Origin: DATBAT01 sp963824805
GTDB lineage: Bacteria; Acidobacteriota; Terriglobia; Terriglobales; Acidobacteriaceae
Assembly: GCA_963824805.1 (NCBI GenBank)
Contig: CAWGQZ010000015.1
Span: forward strand, 62,001 to 126,000
Length of the DNA: 64,000 bases
Direction of reading: 5' to 3'
A program made the position numbers and the translations under genes. The notes beneath the pieces were generated by a model that made no database searches, was not told where the DNA came from, and saw only the letters and a program-made list of their open reading frames with translations. Shown here piece by piece: positions 26,867 through 34,848 of the stretch; position 1 is the stretch's first letter, and each line of letters opens with the position of its first letter.

Positions 26867-28179
26867 TCAATTAAAACGAGTGGTCCGCCACAGTGCAAAC
26901 CCGCAGACAATGCACAGAGTAGCGGTAGCGATTACAAGAAGAGCGGCCGGTCCCCAGTGGAAGGACATTCGAGGCGCCCGCGCCATGGCGGCGAAGAATA
27001 CGAATACGCCGGTCGCGATGGCTACCAATAGCCAATCCACCAGAGTGCGGGAAGGCTTAGCTTCTCCTGCCAGTTGCATGCCCTGCATGCGAGCGTCGAC
27101 AAAATCAGTCGAGATGTTATAGCGCCGTGACTCGCGGTGCGATGCTTCCTTCCATTGTTCTTGCTCTTTTCCCGATGCCGACGAGAACGCGATGGCCGCG
27201 ACGCCCGCCATCATCAGCAGGGAACCTCCAATGACTTGCGAGTAAGTTGAGGAACTGCTGCCGTGGAGCTCACCGAAAACAAAAACTCCCCACAGCAGTC
27301 CCCAAAGCTGGTTGGAATTCGAAAGCGGAATACCGCGACCAATGCCGACATACTTCGTCGCGTATTGCTGGAAGATATCGCCGATCACCCAGATAAATCC
27401 GCCTAACATCAGCCAGAACAGTACGTCTCGCGCCCGCGACAACTCATGCCACAGTGGGCCAAGGCCAATGTAGACGATCGCGAGGGCGCCCATCATGCCA
27501 AGTTCACCGAAGGTGAAGAAGGTTACGAACGAAAGCGGGTTCATGCCGGACAGATAAGCTTTTCGATAAGGGACATACATCGTCCCCCACAGAATGCCCG
27601 CGCCCAGGGCCGCCCAAACGCCACGCATGGAATGTGCCGCCGGCGCTTGGGTCGACGATGCCACAGCCAGCAAAGTTGCGCCTACACACATCACCAGGGC
27701 GCCCCCCAGAACGCCGAGCCAGCGGCGCCATCCTGCCTGGCGCAGTTCGTTGAAGAAAACAAATCCCCAAAGTATTCCCAGAAGGCTGTTGGCATTCCAT
27801 AGCGGAAACGCAATGCTGAGCCCAATGTCGCGGATGGCGAAGATCGTCATGGTGTTCGCCACCGCCCAGAGGCATCCCGCGGCAGCGCCCAAATAATAAG
27901 GTGCGGTGTGCGGCGGATGTCGGCACGGATCGACGAGGTGCCAAGAATCAGCGCAGGGAGGCTCCAGCGCGCCAGAAAGACTCCAACCACCATGATCAGC
28001 GAGATCACAATCGGCGATACGCCGATGGCAACCAGCTTGGTTGGCGCTTCGGCAGCGCCCAGCCACGCACCTGCGGCGAATCCGCAGAGGATCCCGAGCG
28101 CCTGAAGTTTTCGTGGACGTAGAGTCTCCGCGGCGGGCGAATCGTTTGCAAGCGCGATACCTGGTTGGACGTTTCCCAT
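26867..28179 (-). pseudogene. RhaT/GRP-type sugar transporter, frameshifted
   Basis: Inner-membrane drug/metabolite-superfamily transporter similar to RhaT and glucose/ribose (GRP) porters, about ten membrane helices, about 437 aa if whole. The start at 28179 (MGNVQPGIALANDSP) leads into ALGILCGFAAGAWLGAAEAP. The frame changes at about 27895-27915, after GTSSIRADIR, and resumes as TAPYYLGAAAGCLWAVANTM. Family-like stretches include FPLWNANSLLGILWGFVFFN and GIPLSNSNQLWGLLWGVFVF, an inverted duplication. The substrate is probably a sugar, given the overlapping PfkB kinase gene. The homology on both sides of the break is strong, so a one-base error is possible. Confidence 0.82.
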
Positions 28180-28706
28180 TGAGCTCAGTGGATGGAGTGG
28201 AGAAGCAGCAGGCCGCCAATCAAGACACCAAGGGGCACCCAAAAGTGTAGGTCAGAAAGGATAGTGACCGGCCAGGAGCGGGCACGATCGGTGTGTTCCG
28301 ATGGTTGCATACGGATGGGATTGTTGAGTTCTGCGCGCCGAAGGAATTGTACCTAATGTTTTGCAAAGCCGTCGCGAGAGGTAGGATCTGATGTCCAGGA
28401 GATCAGGGAGTTCCTCTGTGTAATCTGTGATCTCTGTGGTAAAGATTTTTACGGAGCAGATGAACCCCAGGCTAGGCACGACAGGCGGCCGAAATTCTCC
28501 GTAATTCATCGTAACTTCGGGTCCTCCGTCCCACGAAACACCCTAAAAAACCGCTTTTACCCATTAACTTCCCAGTCACCTGTCTTCTTTAGGGACTATC
28601 ATCCGTGATATAAGGGCCTCTGAGCGTTAAGTTGGTCTCCCCCAGCAGAGATGTGGCTTAGGTGCTGGCTTTTGCAGCCAAGGAAGGCCAGGGGTGAGGA
28701 GGATTT
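28180..28706. other. Intergenic stretch between the transporter and PilZ genes
   Basis: About 530 bases between divergent genes. No convincing gene. It holds one copy of the CTCTGTGG-type repeat and should hold the promoters of both flanking operons. Confidence 0.5.
28413..28440 (-). repeat. CCACAGAG-type dispersed repeat, copy 1
   Basis: Read on the minus strand this matches 34756-34783 at about 25 of 28 positions (ACCACAGAG..CACAGATTAC..AGAGG). Sequences like this are, from memory, scattered through many environmental genomes. Confidence 0.55.
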
Positions 28707-29036
28707 GTGTCCGAGGCTCGCACTGGTAAACGGTTCCCTCTAGAACTTCCGATAAAGTTTCATAAAGAAGCCGAAGCCGGCGAGCACGCCGGCATGACCG
28801 GCAACCTGAGCGCCGCCGGCGTTTACATCAAGGCCGATGCCGCTCTTGAAGTCGGCTCGAACGTCGAGTTCGAGATCGCATTGCCGCCTGAGGTTACTGG
28901 CGCAAAAGACAGCGTCATTATTCAATGCCGCGGCCGGGTAGTGCGCACCGATGAAGCCGGTTCGGCCGAAGGCCCCGCAGATTCCCGCGGTGTCGCCTGC
29001 GTGATTGATTCCTATGATTTCGTTCGCCACTCGTAA
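28707..29036 (+). CDS. PilZ-domain protein, 109 aa
   Basis: Stand-alone PilZ domain, a cyclic di-GMP receptor. The first motif RxxxR appears as RTGKRFPLELP at residues 5-15, and the second (D/N)xSxxG as NLSAAGVYIKA at about 31-41. The barrel continues through VEFEIALPPEV and IIQCRGRVVRTDEAG. The GTG at 28707 is set by GAGGAGGA just upstream. A response-regulator-like LuxR protein follows 17 bases later, so the two are probably one operon, and a diguanylate cyclase lies elsewhere in the window. Confidence 0.87.
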   Translation: MSEARTGKRFPLELPIKFHKEAEAGEHAGMTGNLSAAGVYIKADAALEVGSNVEFEIALPPEVTGAKDSVIIQCRGRVVRTDEAGSAEGPADSRGVACVIDSYDFVRHS

Positions 29037-29053
29037 GACGAGGTGCTGAGACG

Positions 29054-29737
29054 ATGTTGAAATTGATATTGGCCGACAACCAGGCCATTTTCCGCGCGGG
29101 CATCGCCAAAGTTCTGGCGGTCGAAGATGAAATGCGCATCGTGGCGCAGGCCCAGACGCCTGAGCAGATGTTCATGGCGCTGGATAAATTCCGCGCTGCC
29201 GTCCTTATCATTGCGGGCGGTTTTCACAGTGATTTCAACGGAGTGCTGCAGGCAGCCAATCGGAGTAAGACTCGCGTCGTCGTTCTTGCCGACACCGGCG
29301 AGAGCGCGCAACGCTACATGGGCGCCGGCGGTCACGGCGTCGTCTATCGCAACGTGACCAGCGCGTCGCTTGTTGATTGCGTCCGTCGCGTGGCGCGGGG
29401 CGAAACCTGGGTGCAGGATATCGCGGTCCCCAGCGAACTCACCGAGAACGATATGGTCGGGCTGCGCGTCCGCGATCGCTTGACCGCGAAAGAGCTCCGT
29501 ATTGTCGCCCTGATCGTGCAGGGCTATAAGAATAAAGAGATCGCCACCCAGCTCGGAACCACAGAACAGGTGATCAAGAATTACCTGCGCAACGTGTACG
29601 ACAAGATCGGAGTTTCCGACCGGCTTGAGCTGGCGTTGTTTACCATCCACCACCGCATCCTGAACGAAGCGGCAGCAGCCACGGCCGCGGGCATGACACC
29701 TCAGACACCGGTCCCCGGCGCTGGGGTGCCAGGCTAA
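29054..29737 (+). CDS. LuxR-type regulator with degenerate receiver domain, 227 aa
   Basis: NarL/FixJ-like architecture: receiver domain at residues 2-115 and a LuxR HTH at about 143-205 (LTAKELRIVALIVQGYKNKE; YLRNVYDKIGVSDRLELALF). The phosphorylation pocket is abnormal. The usual phosphoacceptor Asp position falls in VLIIAGGF, where Ala54 replaces Asp, and the acidic pair is reduced to ADN. The conserved Lys is not seen in GVVYRNVTS. Activity is therefore unlikely to depend on phosphorylation. It follows the PilZ gene by 17 bases and ends in a strong terminator. Confidence 0.88.
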   Translation: MLKLILADNQAIFRAGIAKVLAVEDEMRIVAQAQTPEQMFMALDKFRAAVLIIAGGFHSDFNGVLQAANRSKTRVVVLADTGESAQRYMGAGGHGVVYRNVTSASLVDCVRRVARGETWVQDIAVPSELTENDMVGLRVRDRLTAKELRIVALIVQGYKNKEIATQLGTTEQVIKNYLRNVYDKIGVSDRLELALFTIHHRILNEAAAATAAGMTPQTPVPGAGVPG

Positions 29738-29756
29738 GATCCAATGTCCGGTAAAC

Positions 29757-29785
29757 AAAAGCCGCCCAACGGGCGGCTTTTGTAT
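29757..29785 (+). terminator. Terminator after the PilZ-LuxR operon
   Basis: Stem AAAAGCCGCCC / GGGCGGCTTTT with loop AAC, followed by TGTATT; a classic bidirectional-looking terminator. Confidence 0.9.
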
Positions 29786-30206
29786 TGCGCGCCAGCTTGT
29801 GTCGCGAACCCCCGGGGCGCGCCATTCTAGTCGCGTTCCTTGCGACCAGGGTGGGGGGCTGACCTAGTCTTATCCCAACCCCTGCCCTAGTCACGCCAAA
29901 ATCCGGAGGGACTAGAACGGGGGACCCTCTGGTTCTCTGCTTCCTTTGCGAGTCATCGCAGCCATAGAATTTTTCGATTGGACGCTCCTCCCCCTATCTG
30001 CGAATCTATGTATGAGATTTTGGCTGTAGCTGCATTCAAAGCGAACCACGAAGTTTGCTTCTCCTCCCACTAAGGCTCAGTTAGCTTTTTCGACCTTGTC
30101 GTCACCAGAAAAGCCCATGAAGCTGGATCGTATGTGCGCCCGGATGGCTTCAGTCTTCCGGAAACACGATTTTTAGTCCGCCATATTCGCCACAAGGAGA
30201 CAAGCG
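29786..30206. other. Intergenic stretch holding hairpin element copy 2
   Basis: About 420 bases between the PilZ-LuxR terminator and the LacI-like gene. Apart from the listed 52-bp element and its tail match (about 29962-29984) I see no gene; the LacI-gene promoter should be here. Confidence 0.5.
29877..29928 (+). repeat. 52-bp hairpin element, copy 2 (upstream of the LacI-like gene)
   Basis: Ungapped match to 22660-22711. The stem (29887-29897 with 29905-29915) has two mismatches relative to copy 1 but keeps CTAGTC / GACTAG and the loop start AAAA. AACGGGG follows as in copy 1. The conserved tail (CCATA-GAATT-GATTGGAC) lies 34 bases downstream, against 70 in copy 1. Confidence 0.7.
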
Positions 30207-30818
30207 GTGACTAGTATGAAAAGCAATCTTGACCGGCACGAAGCAGTAACGCTGAAGACAGTAGCCAGTTATGTCGGCTACTCCACGGGAACAGTGTCGG
30301 CGGTGCTGAACGATGCACCATCTTCCGAACGAATTCCGCAGGCAACCAAAGACCGCATCATTGCCGCCGCGCAAAAGCTCAACTACCGGCCCAATATTCT
30401 TGCCCGTTCACTGCGGAAGAGACGCACTCACACCATCGGCGTGATTTCACCCGAGATCGGTAACCCTTACTGTGCCATGGTGACTGCCGGCATTGAGCAA
30501 TACCTGCGCGACCGCGACTATCTCTTCATTGTCAGCAGCCATCACAACGATGAGCCCTTGCTGCAGAAGACCTCAAGTTTCTACAGGCAACGTGGCGTCG
30601 AGGGATTGATCCTCATGGATATGGAAGCCCCGCAAGAGCTGCCCTTGCCAAGTGTAAACGTCGGGATATCCGCATTCAGCCTTCGCAGTCTGGCATCCAC
30701 CCGCGAGCCACTGGAGAGAATTGGGGAAGTCGCGGCCCGAACTCTACTGGCAAAAATTGAGGGCGAATACGACTTTATTCCGGCAGTAGCCGAATCAGCG
30801 GACCTACCCGCGGGATGA
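30207..30818 (+). CDS. LacI-family regulator with shortened effector domain, 203 aa
   Basis: The N-terminal LacI HTH is complete (residues 15-60: LKTVASYVGYSTGTVSAVLN; hinge-helix region YRPNILARSLRKRRTHTIGV). The first half of the periplasmic-binding-like domain follows (72-150: GVISPEIGNPYCAMVTAGIE; GVEGLILMDMEAPQ). It then jumps straight to what reads as the C-terminal strand/helix (residues 153-190: FSLRSLASTREPLERIGEVA). The middle 110-130 residues that normally bind the effector are missing without a frame change. Usual length is about 340 aa. The GTG at 30207 has AAGGAGA six bases upstream. The next gene is a secreted glycosidase. Confidence 0.85.
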   Translation: MTSMKSNLDRHEAVTLKTVASYVGYSTGTVSAVLNDAPSSERIPQATKDRIIAAAQKLNYRPNILARSLRKRRTHTIGVISPEIGNPYCAMVTAGIEQYLRDRDYLFIVSSHHNDEPLLQKTSSFYRQRGVEGLILMDMEAPQELPLPSVNVGISAFSLRSLASTREPLERIGEVAARTLLAKIEGEYDFIPAVAESADLPAG

Positions 30819-31058
30819 CATAAAAGAAAGACTACTCGAGAGGGTACCCCGGTCAAGCTCTGTCGGGCGGGTTTTTGTTGTTTGCAAGAAAAAGAAGATT
30901 ACCTCGGCCCATTCCTCCTCGCGCCGCCGTCTGTTGAGTAACACTATACGGCCACTCACCTTCGTGACGTTGGTCAAGTTACTACCTTCCTACATACTGT
31001 CGCCAAAGCCCGGAAATGAGAACCCGGGTGTCCCAACGCCCAACGCTAGGAAGTCCCT

Positions 31059-32597
31059 ATGATGAGAATCTGTACTCGATTTCTATTCGTGTGTCTGTTA
31101 GTCACACCGGCGATCTTACCTGCCCAGAGAGCGAATCGCATTACCGGCAAGGTGAGGGTCGTTTCGCCCGCTGGAGGCCTGTTTTCATCGTCGGTTCACT
31201 ACGTTGCGACTGCGATAAGCACCTGTCCAAAGGGCGTCGCAGCCATGGGAATCTACACTGCGCCTCATGAGCGGGCATATGTAGTCAGGGGCAACAAGCT
31301 TGATACGACCATCACTTTGGCGCCCGGCAGCTATGACACCGTGGTACAGGAATGGGATAACTGCCATCAGACAGCAAAGACTCACATACCGGTCACGATC
31401 CGGCCCGGAACCACAACCCTGGCTGCTCAGACCAGCAACAATACCGGCGCTGCTAACACTTTCGTAACTCAAAAGAACGGAAACCTGGGCGCGAGCAACG
31501 TCAGCAAGGTCGACCTCCACACCCTCCTCTATCCTGGCTCTACTACCGACATTTATGCCGAACTGCAGCCCTGGTTCGGTGATCACAGGCACATGCAGGT
31601 TGGGTACCTCTCCTGGGATCCGGCGCAGATCGAGAAACAGCTTAACGACATGGTAAGCCGCGGTATTACCGGCGTAATCATTGACTGGTATGGCCCCGCA
31701 GACCGCACCGAGCCCACCACCTTGGCCTGGATGGCCGCCGCACAGAATCATCCCGGATTCAAATTCCTCATCATGATCGACCAGGGTGCAATTCGGTTGA
31801 GTCCGTGCCCGGGATGCAATCCTCAGCAGACGTTTATCTATCTGACCAACTACGTGCTGGAACACTACGCAACCTCTCCCGCTTACGCGACCTGGAACGG
31901 TAAACCGATCATCACCGAGTTCACCGTGGACAAGAACTACAAATTGGATTGGGATGCGATTCAGGCTGCCACTTCTCCGAACATCGCATGGATCTTCCAT
32001 AGTCACTTTGGCTTTAGGCACCCCGTCAGCAGCGGAAGTTACTCGTGGATGCAGGCAACGTCCAAGGTGTATGGCATGGACTATCTCACGGCTTTTTATG
32101 ATGCCGCCGCGCGGGTTCCACAGCAGATGGCATGGGGCGCAGGGTACAAGGGATTCAACGACACGCTGGCGTCCTGGAGTTTGAATCGAGTGGTTGGTCA
32201 GAAGTGCGGGCAGACCTGGCTTGAGTCTTTCGACAAGATTAACAGCTACTACAATTCAGGAAACCAGCTTCCGCTATTGCAGTTGGTGACCTGGAACGAC
32301 TACGAAGAAGGTACGGAGGTGGAGTCGGGAATCGATAATTGCCTCACCGTTTCCGCTTCGATGTTGGGCTCACTTCTGCAGTGGAACGTCAACGGCAATG
32401 AAAACACAGTGCACCACTACGCTGTCTATTTCAGCTCGGACAATCAGAATTTGATCGAGTTAAATACTTTGCCGGTGGGTACACACACCATGGATCTCGC
32501 CCCCTATCGCCTGGGAAGCGGAAGCGTATACGTCCAGGCCGTGGGAAAGGCTTCGATCAAAAACCAGATGTCTGCTCCCACCAAGACTCCATGGTAA
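31059..32597 (+). CDS. Secreted glycoside hydrolase, GH99/GH71-like, 512 aa
   Basis: Predicted secreted glycosidase. The signal peptide is at residues 1-22 (FLFVCLLVTPAILPAQ). Residues 25-115 form a beta-sandwich (SPAGGLFSSSVHYVATAIST; TITLAPGSYDTVVQEWDNC). The catalytic TIM-barrel-like region starts near 155 with AELQPWFGDHRHMQVGYLSW then IEKQLNDMVSRGITGVIIDW, the typical GH99/71 opening. It continues through YATWNGKPIITEF and LLQLVTWNDYEEGTEVESGI. A small C-terminal beta domain follows. The ATG at 31059 has AGGAAG upstream. It lies 240 bases after the LacI-like gene on the same strand, a plausible regulatory pairing. Exact substrate unknown. Confidence 0.75.
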   Translation: MMRICTRFLFVCLLVTPAILPAQRANRITGKVRVVSPAGGLFSSSVHYVATAISTCPKGVAAMGIYTAPHERAYVVRGNKLDTTITLAPGSYDTVVQEWDNCHQTAKTHIPVTIRPGTTTLAAQTSNNTGAANTFVTQKNGNLGASNVSKVDLHTLLYPGSTTDIYAELQPWFGDHRHMQVGYLSWDPAQIEKQLNDMVSRGITGVIIDWYGPADRTEPTTLAWMAAAQNHPGFKFLIMIDQGAIRLSPCPGCNPQQTFIYLTNYVLEHYATSPAYATWNGKPIITEFTVDKNYKLDWDAIQAATSPNIAWIFHSHFGFRHPVSSGSYSWMQATSKVYGMDYLTAFYDAAARVPQQMAWGAGYKGFNDTLASWSLNRVVGQKCGQTWLESFDKINSYYNSGNQLPLLQLVTWNDYEEGTEVESGIDNCLTVSASMLGSLLQWNVNGNENTVHHYAVYFSSDNQNLIELNTLPVGTHTMDLAPYRLGSGSVYVQAVGKASIKNQMSAPTKTPW

Positions 32598-32621
32598 GAG
32601 CAGGGCGGACACGCTTTCTCT

Positions 32622-33050
32622 TCACTTCGGCTTCACGCTGAAGTGGCTGGCAACACATTGCCACCGCCCGGCAAGGATCATCCAGGTATCGGTAAAGCGC
32701 CCGCGCCGTTCCCAGGGCTTGCCTTTGTCGACACCTTTTTCGTAGTAGTCACCGATAACGATCGCCGTGTTTCCAAAGGGATGCACCACCATGTTGGTGG
32801 ATTGCAGCGCCTGCGGGTGATAGCTTTTGTCCATCGCCGACTTCACCATCTCCTGCTTTCCATAAAGAGTCCCCTCCGCCGTGGTCATGACGAAGTCGTC
32901 CGCCAGCAGCAGCGAGATCGCGACTCCGTCGTTCTGCAACTCAGCTCGATTCCATGCATTCTCCATGGCGATGAGCTTGGAAGACTCCTGCCCCCCGGCC
33001 GTCACCAGCCCCGCCCACAATACCCAGACCAAAAACACCCATCGATTCAT
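32622..33050 (-). CDS. Secreted NTF2-like (DUF4440) protein, 143 aa
   Basis: Small NTF2-fold protein with a signal peptide (NRWVFLVWVLWAGLVTAGG). SKLIAMENAWNRAELQNDGV, ISLLLADDFVMTTAEGTLYG and RRGRFTDTWMILAGRWQCVA match the DUF4440/SnoaL-like pattern. The start at 33050 is chosen over one four codons upstream because GGGGGCGG precedes it. It converges on the glycosidase gene. Role unknown; such proteins often bind small hydrophobic ligands. Confidence 0.8.
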   Translation of the reverse strand: MNRWVFLVWVLWAGLVTAGGQESSKLIAMENAWNRAELQNDGVAISLLLADDFVMTTAEGTLYGKQEMVKSAMDKSYHPQALQSTNMVVHPFGNTAIVIGDYYEKGVDKGKPWERRGRFTDTWMILAGRWQCVASHFSVKPK

Positions 33051-33139
33051 CGCCGCCCCCATACTTGCGAGTATATGCAGTCGGGGTTCGCGCATCGAAA
33101 GGTTTTTTGATTACATCGGGTTAGGGTCATGGCGGCATA

Positions 33140-33216
33140 TTACAAAACGTTCCGTGCGGAACGTTTTGTAAAGTCACGCTAGTTGCGACGAACCTGCGAC
33201 TAAATTTTGGCGGGAT
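33140..33216 (-). repeat. Dispersed dyad element, copy B
   Basis: Inverted copy of the element at 9684-9763. The palindrome here is perfect: arms TTACAAAACGTTCCG (33140-33154) and CGGAACGTTTTGTAA (33157-33171), two-base loop. Read on the minus strand it is preceded by the spaced GTCGCA pair and by ATCCCGCCA. It lies between the SPFH gene and the NTF2-like gene, both on the minus strand. Confidence 0.7.
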
Positions 33217-33289
33217 TTCCCAAATTTGAATCTGTATCTGGGAGACTTGCCCGAGAAAGAACGGGCGGGCACATGGCCCGCCCAGGTAT

Positions 33290-34285
33290 TTACTTTTCCA
33301 TCGTCGGCAGCGGCATCAGCAAATTGGCTTTGTCGCTCAACACCGTCTGCGGCAACTGTCCGTTCCAGCGATCGGCCAGTACCCGTTGGTTCTCCAGGCG
33401 CTTCCACTCCAGCAACTGCTGGGTGATGGAAGCCTGGCGTAGACGGTTCGCTTCGGCCTCACCGCGCGCACGCTCGATCAGGCTGGTGGCTTCACCTTGC
33501 GCCCGGGCAATCTGGCTCTTGGCTTCGCCTTCGGCTTCGGCGACGGTCTTTGCCATCTCCGCCTGCGTAACCGCCAATTGGTTGCGGGCACGTTCGGCCT
33601 CAGTTATGGCCTGGGTCTTCTGCGTGATCGCCTGTTCGATCGCCGCGGTAAAGCGGGGCTTGCCGATGAACCCGAACTGCTGGATCTCGACGCCCACCAG
33701 CGATAGCTGCGTTTGTATTCGCTCCCGCGATTCCCGTAGAAACCTAGCTTTGTTCTCGCCATAGATATCCTCCAGGGTGTAGACCGACGCCACTTCATTC
33801 AGCGAGTTGCGCACAATATCTTTCAAAATGCCATGCGTGAAACGCTCAAGATCGTCGGTTCGATATTTCACATAGAATTCCGGCACCTTCACCGGATCGA
33901 TCGCATACGACAGCGAAACATCGGCCCGGACCTCCTGTCCTTCCTTGCTGTTAAATACAAGCTCTTCATTGATGGGATGTCCCTCGTACACGTCCGCGGT
34001 CCACTTCACCGTTTGCACAAATGTGGGAAACTCGATGACCTGCGTCTTCAACGGCGAATAGAACACCCACCCTGTACGAACAGGAATGTCCTGCGTCCCG
34101 CGTTGGCTGCCCGCAAGATTCACTTCGACGCCTACATAACCCGCGCCGATGCGGGTCATGCGCACCACGCTCAACAGCATCAGGACCACAAGGAACAACA
34201 CTCCGCCGAAAAGCCCGATGCGTAACAACGTTCTGCCGCCATCTCCATTGCGAATATCACGATTGGTGAAAATTGAAGTGGTCAT
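33290..34285 (-). CDS. SPFH/prohibitin-family membrane protein, 331 aa
   Basis: Band-7/prohibitin-like protein. The N-terminal membrane segment is GGVLFLVVLMLLSVVRMTRI (residues 28-47). The SPFH domain spans about 50-215 (GYVGVEVNLAGSQRGTQDIP; VRADVSLSYAIDPVKVPEFY; VASVYTLEDIYGENKARFLR). A long Ala/Glu/Arg-rich coiled coil (about 225-290: AERARNQLAVTQAEMAKTVA) drives oligomerisation. Such proteins form large membrane rings that organise proteases or microdomains. The start at 34285 has GGAGGA seven bases upstream. No protease gene is adjacent. Confidence 0.9.
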   Translation of the reverse strand: MTTSIFTNRDIRNGDGGRTLLRIGLFGGVLFLVVLMLLSVVRMTRIGAGYVGVEVNLAGSQRGTQDIPVRTGWVFYSPLKTQVIEFPTFVQTVKWTADVYEGHPINEELVFNSKEGQEVRADVSLSYAIDPVKVPEFYVKYRTDDLERFTHGILKDIVRNSLNEVASVYTLEDIYGENKARFLRESRERIQTQLSLVGVEIQQFGFIGKPRFTAAIEQAITQKTQAITEAERARNQLAVTQAEMAKTVAEAEGEAKSQIARAQGEATSLIERARGEAEANRLRQASITQQLLEWKRLENQRVLADRWNGQLPQTVLSDKANLLMPLPTMEK

Positions 34286-34372
34286 ACAGTCCTCCATGGT
34301 TCGCGCACCAAAACAGCACACGTGCGCCCGCTATGCCGGTTGTGGTTTCAGTTTGCAGCTGCGCGCCGGACG

Positions 34373-34582
34373 TTAATTGCGGCTGATGTGTCTAAGCCGC
34401 TGTGGCCGCCAGATGGCCGCGATGAGGGAAGGAACCGCAACCAGCAGCAGGAGCACGCCAGAAATGCCGCTCCAGAACCACAAGTTGCTGGGCAGGTTCA
34501 TCCAGCCAAGAAACTGGCTGAACGCGGCAAGAGCCAGCAGCAAAACCAGCACTGTCAGCGCCAGTTTGAATCTGCTTTTCAT
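34373..34582 (-). CDS. Small two-helix membrane protein, 69 aa
   Basis: Two membrane segments: ALTVLVLLLALAAFSQFLGW (residues 7-26) and FWSGISGVLLLLVAVPSLIA (34-53), with a basic C-terminus (WRPQRLRHISRN). The start at 34582 is preceded by GAAAGAGGCAGG on the minus strand. It lies upstream of the SPFH gene on the same strand, and a functional link is possible but unproven. No family recognised. Confidence 0.6.
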   Translation of the reverse strand: MKSRFKLALTVLVLLLALAAFSQFLGWMNLPSNLWFWSGISGVLLLLVAVPSLIAAIWRPQRLRHISRN

Positions 34583-34755
34583 TTGCCTGCCTCTTTCTAC
34601 TACGGCATAAATAGATGAGGCAGCGGCCTGAAGGAAGCATAAATATAAGTGGAATGGAATCAATCATCCGCGGGGCGGCCGGATCTACTCGCTGCAAGCT
34701 GTGGTTCTAGAAATCCCGCATGAATCGCCGTTTCGCATTTAGCTGACAAATCATA

Positions 34756-34819
34756 ACCACAGAGGCCACAGATTACGCAGAGGAACTTCCCTCTGTGCCT
34801 TTCAGAGTCCTCTGTGGCC
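34756..34819. repeat. CCACAGAG-type dispersed repeat, copy 2
   Basis: ACCACAGAGGCCACAGATTA at the left end is answered by the inverted CCTCTGTGGCC at 34809-34819. The left half matches the repeat at 28413-28440 in opposite orientation. Confidence 0.55.
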
Positions 34820-34848
34820 AGTCCTGCCGAATCGAGTGCCACTCCTGG

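Noticed and set aside
28252..28509. 85-codon minus-strand frame upstream of the transporter
   Set aside because: It runs through a dispersed repeat (CTCTGTG text) and has no domain or ribosome-binding site.
30840..30890. Hairpin with T run after the LacI-like gene
   Set aside because: Only about four base pairs can form before the TTTTTG stretch, too weak to call a terminator.
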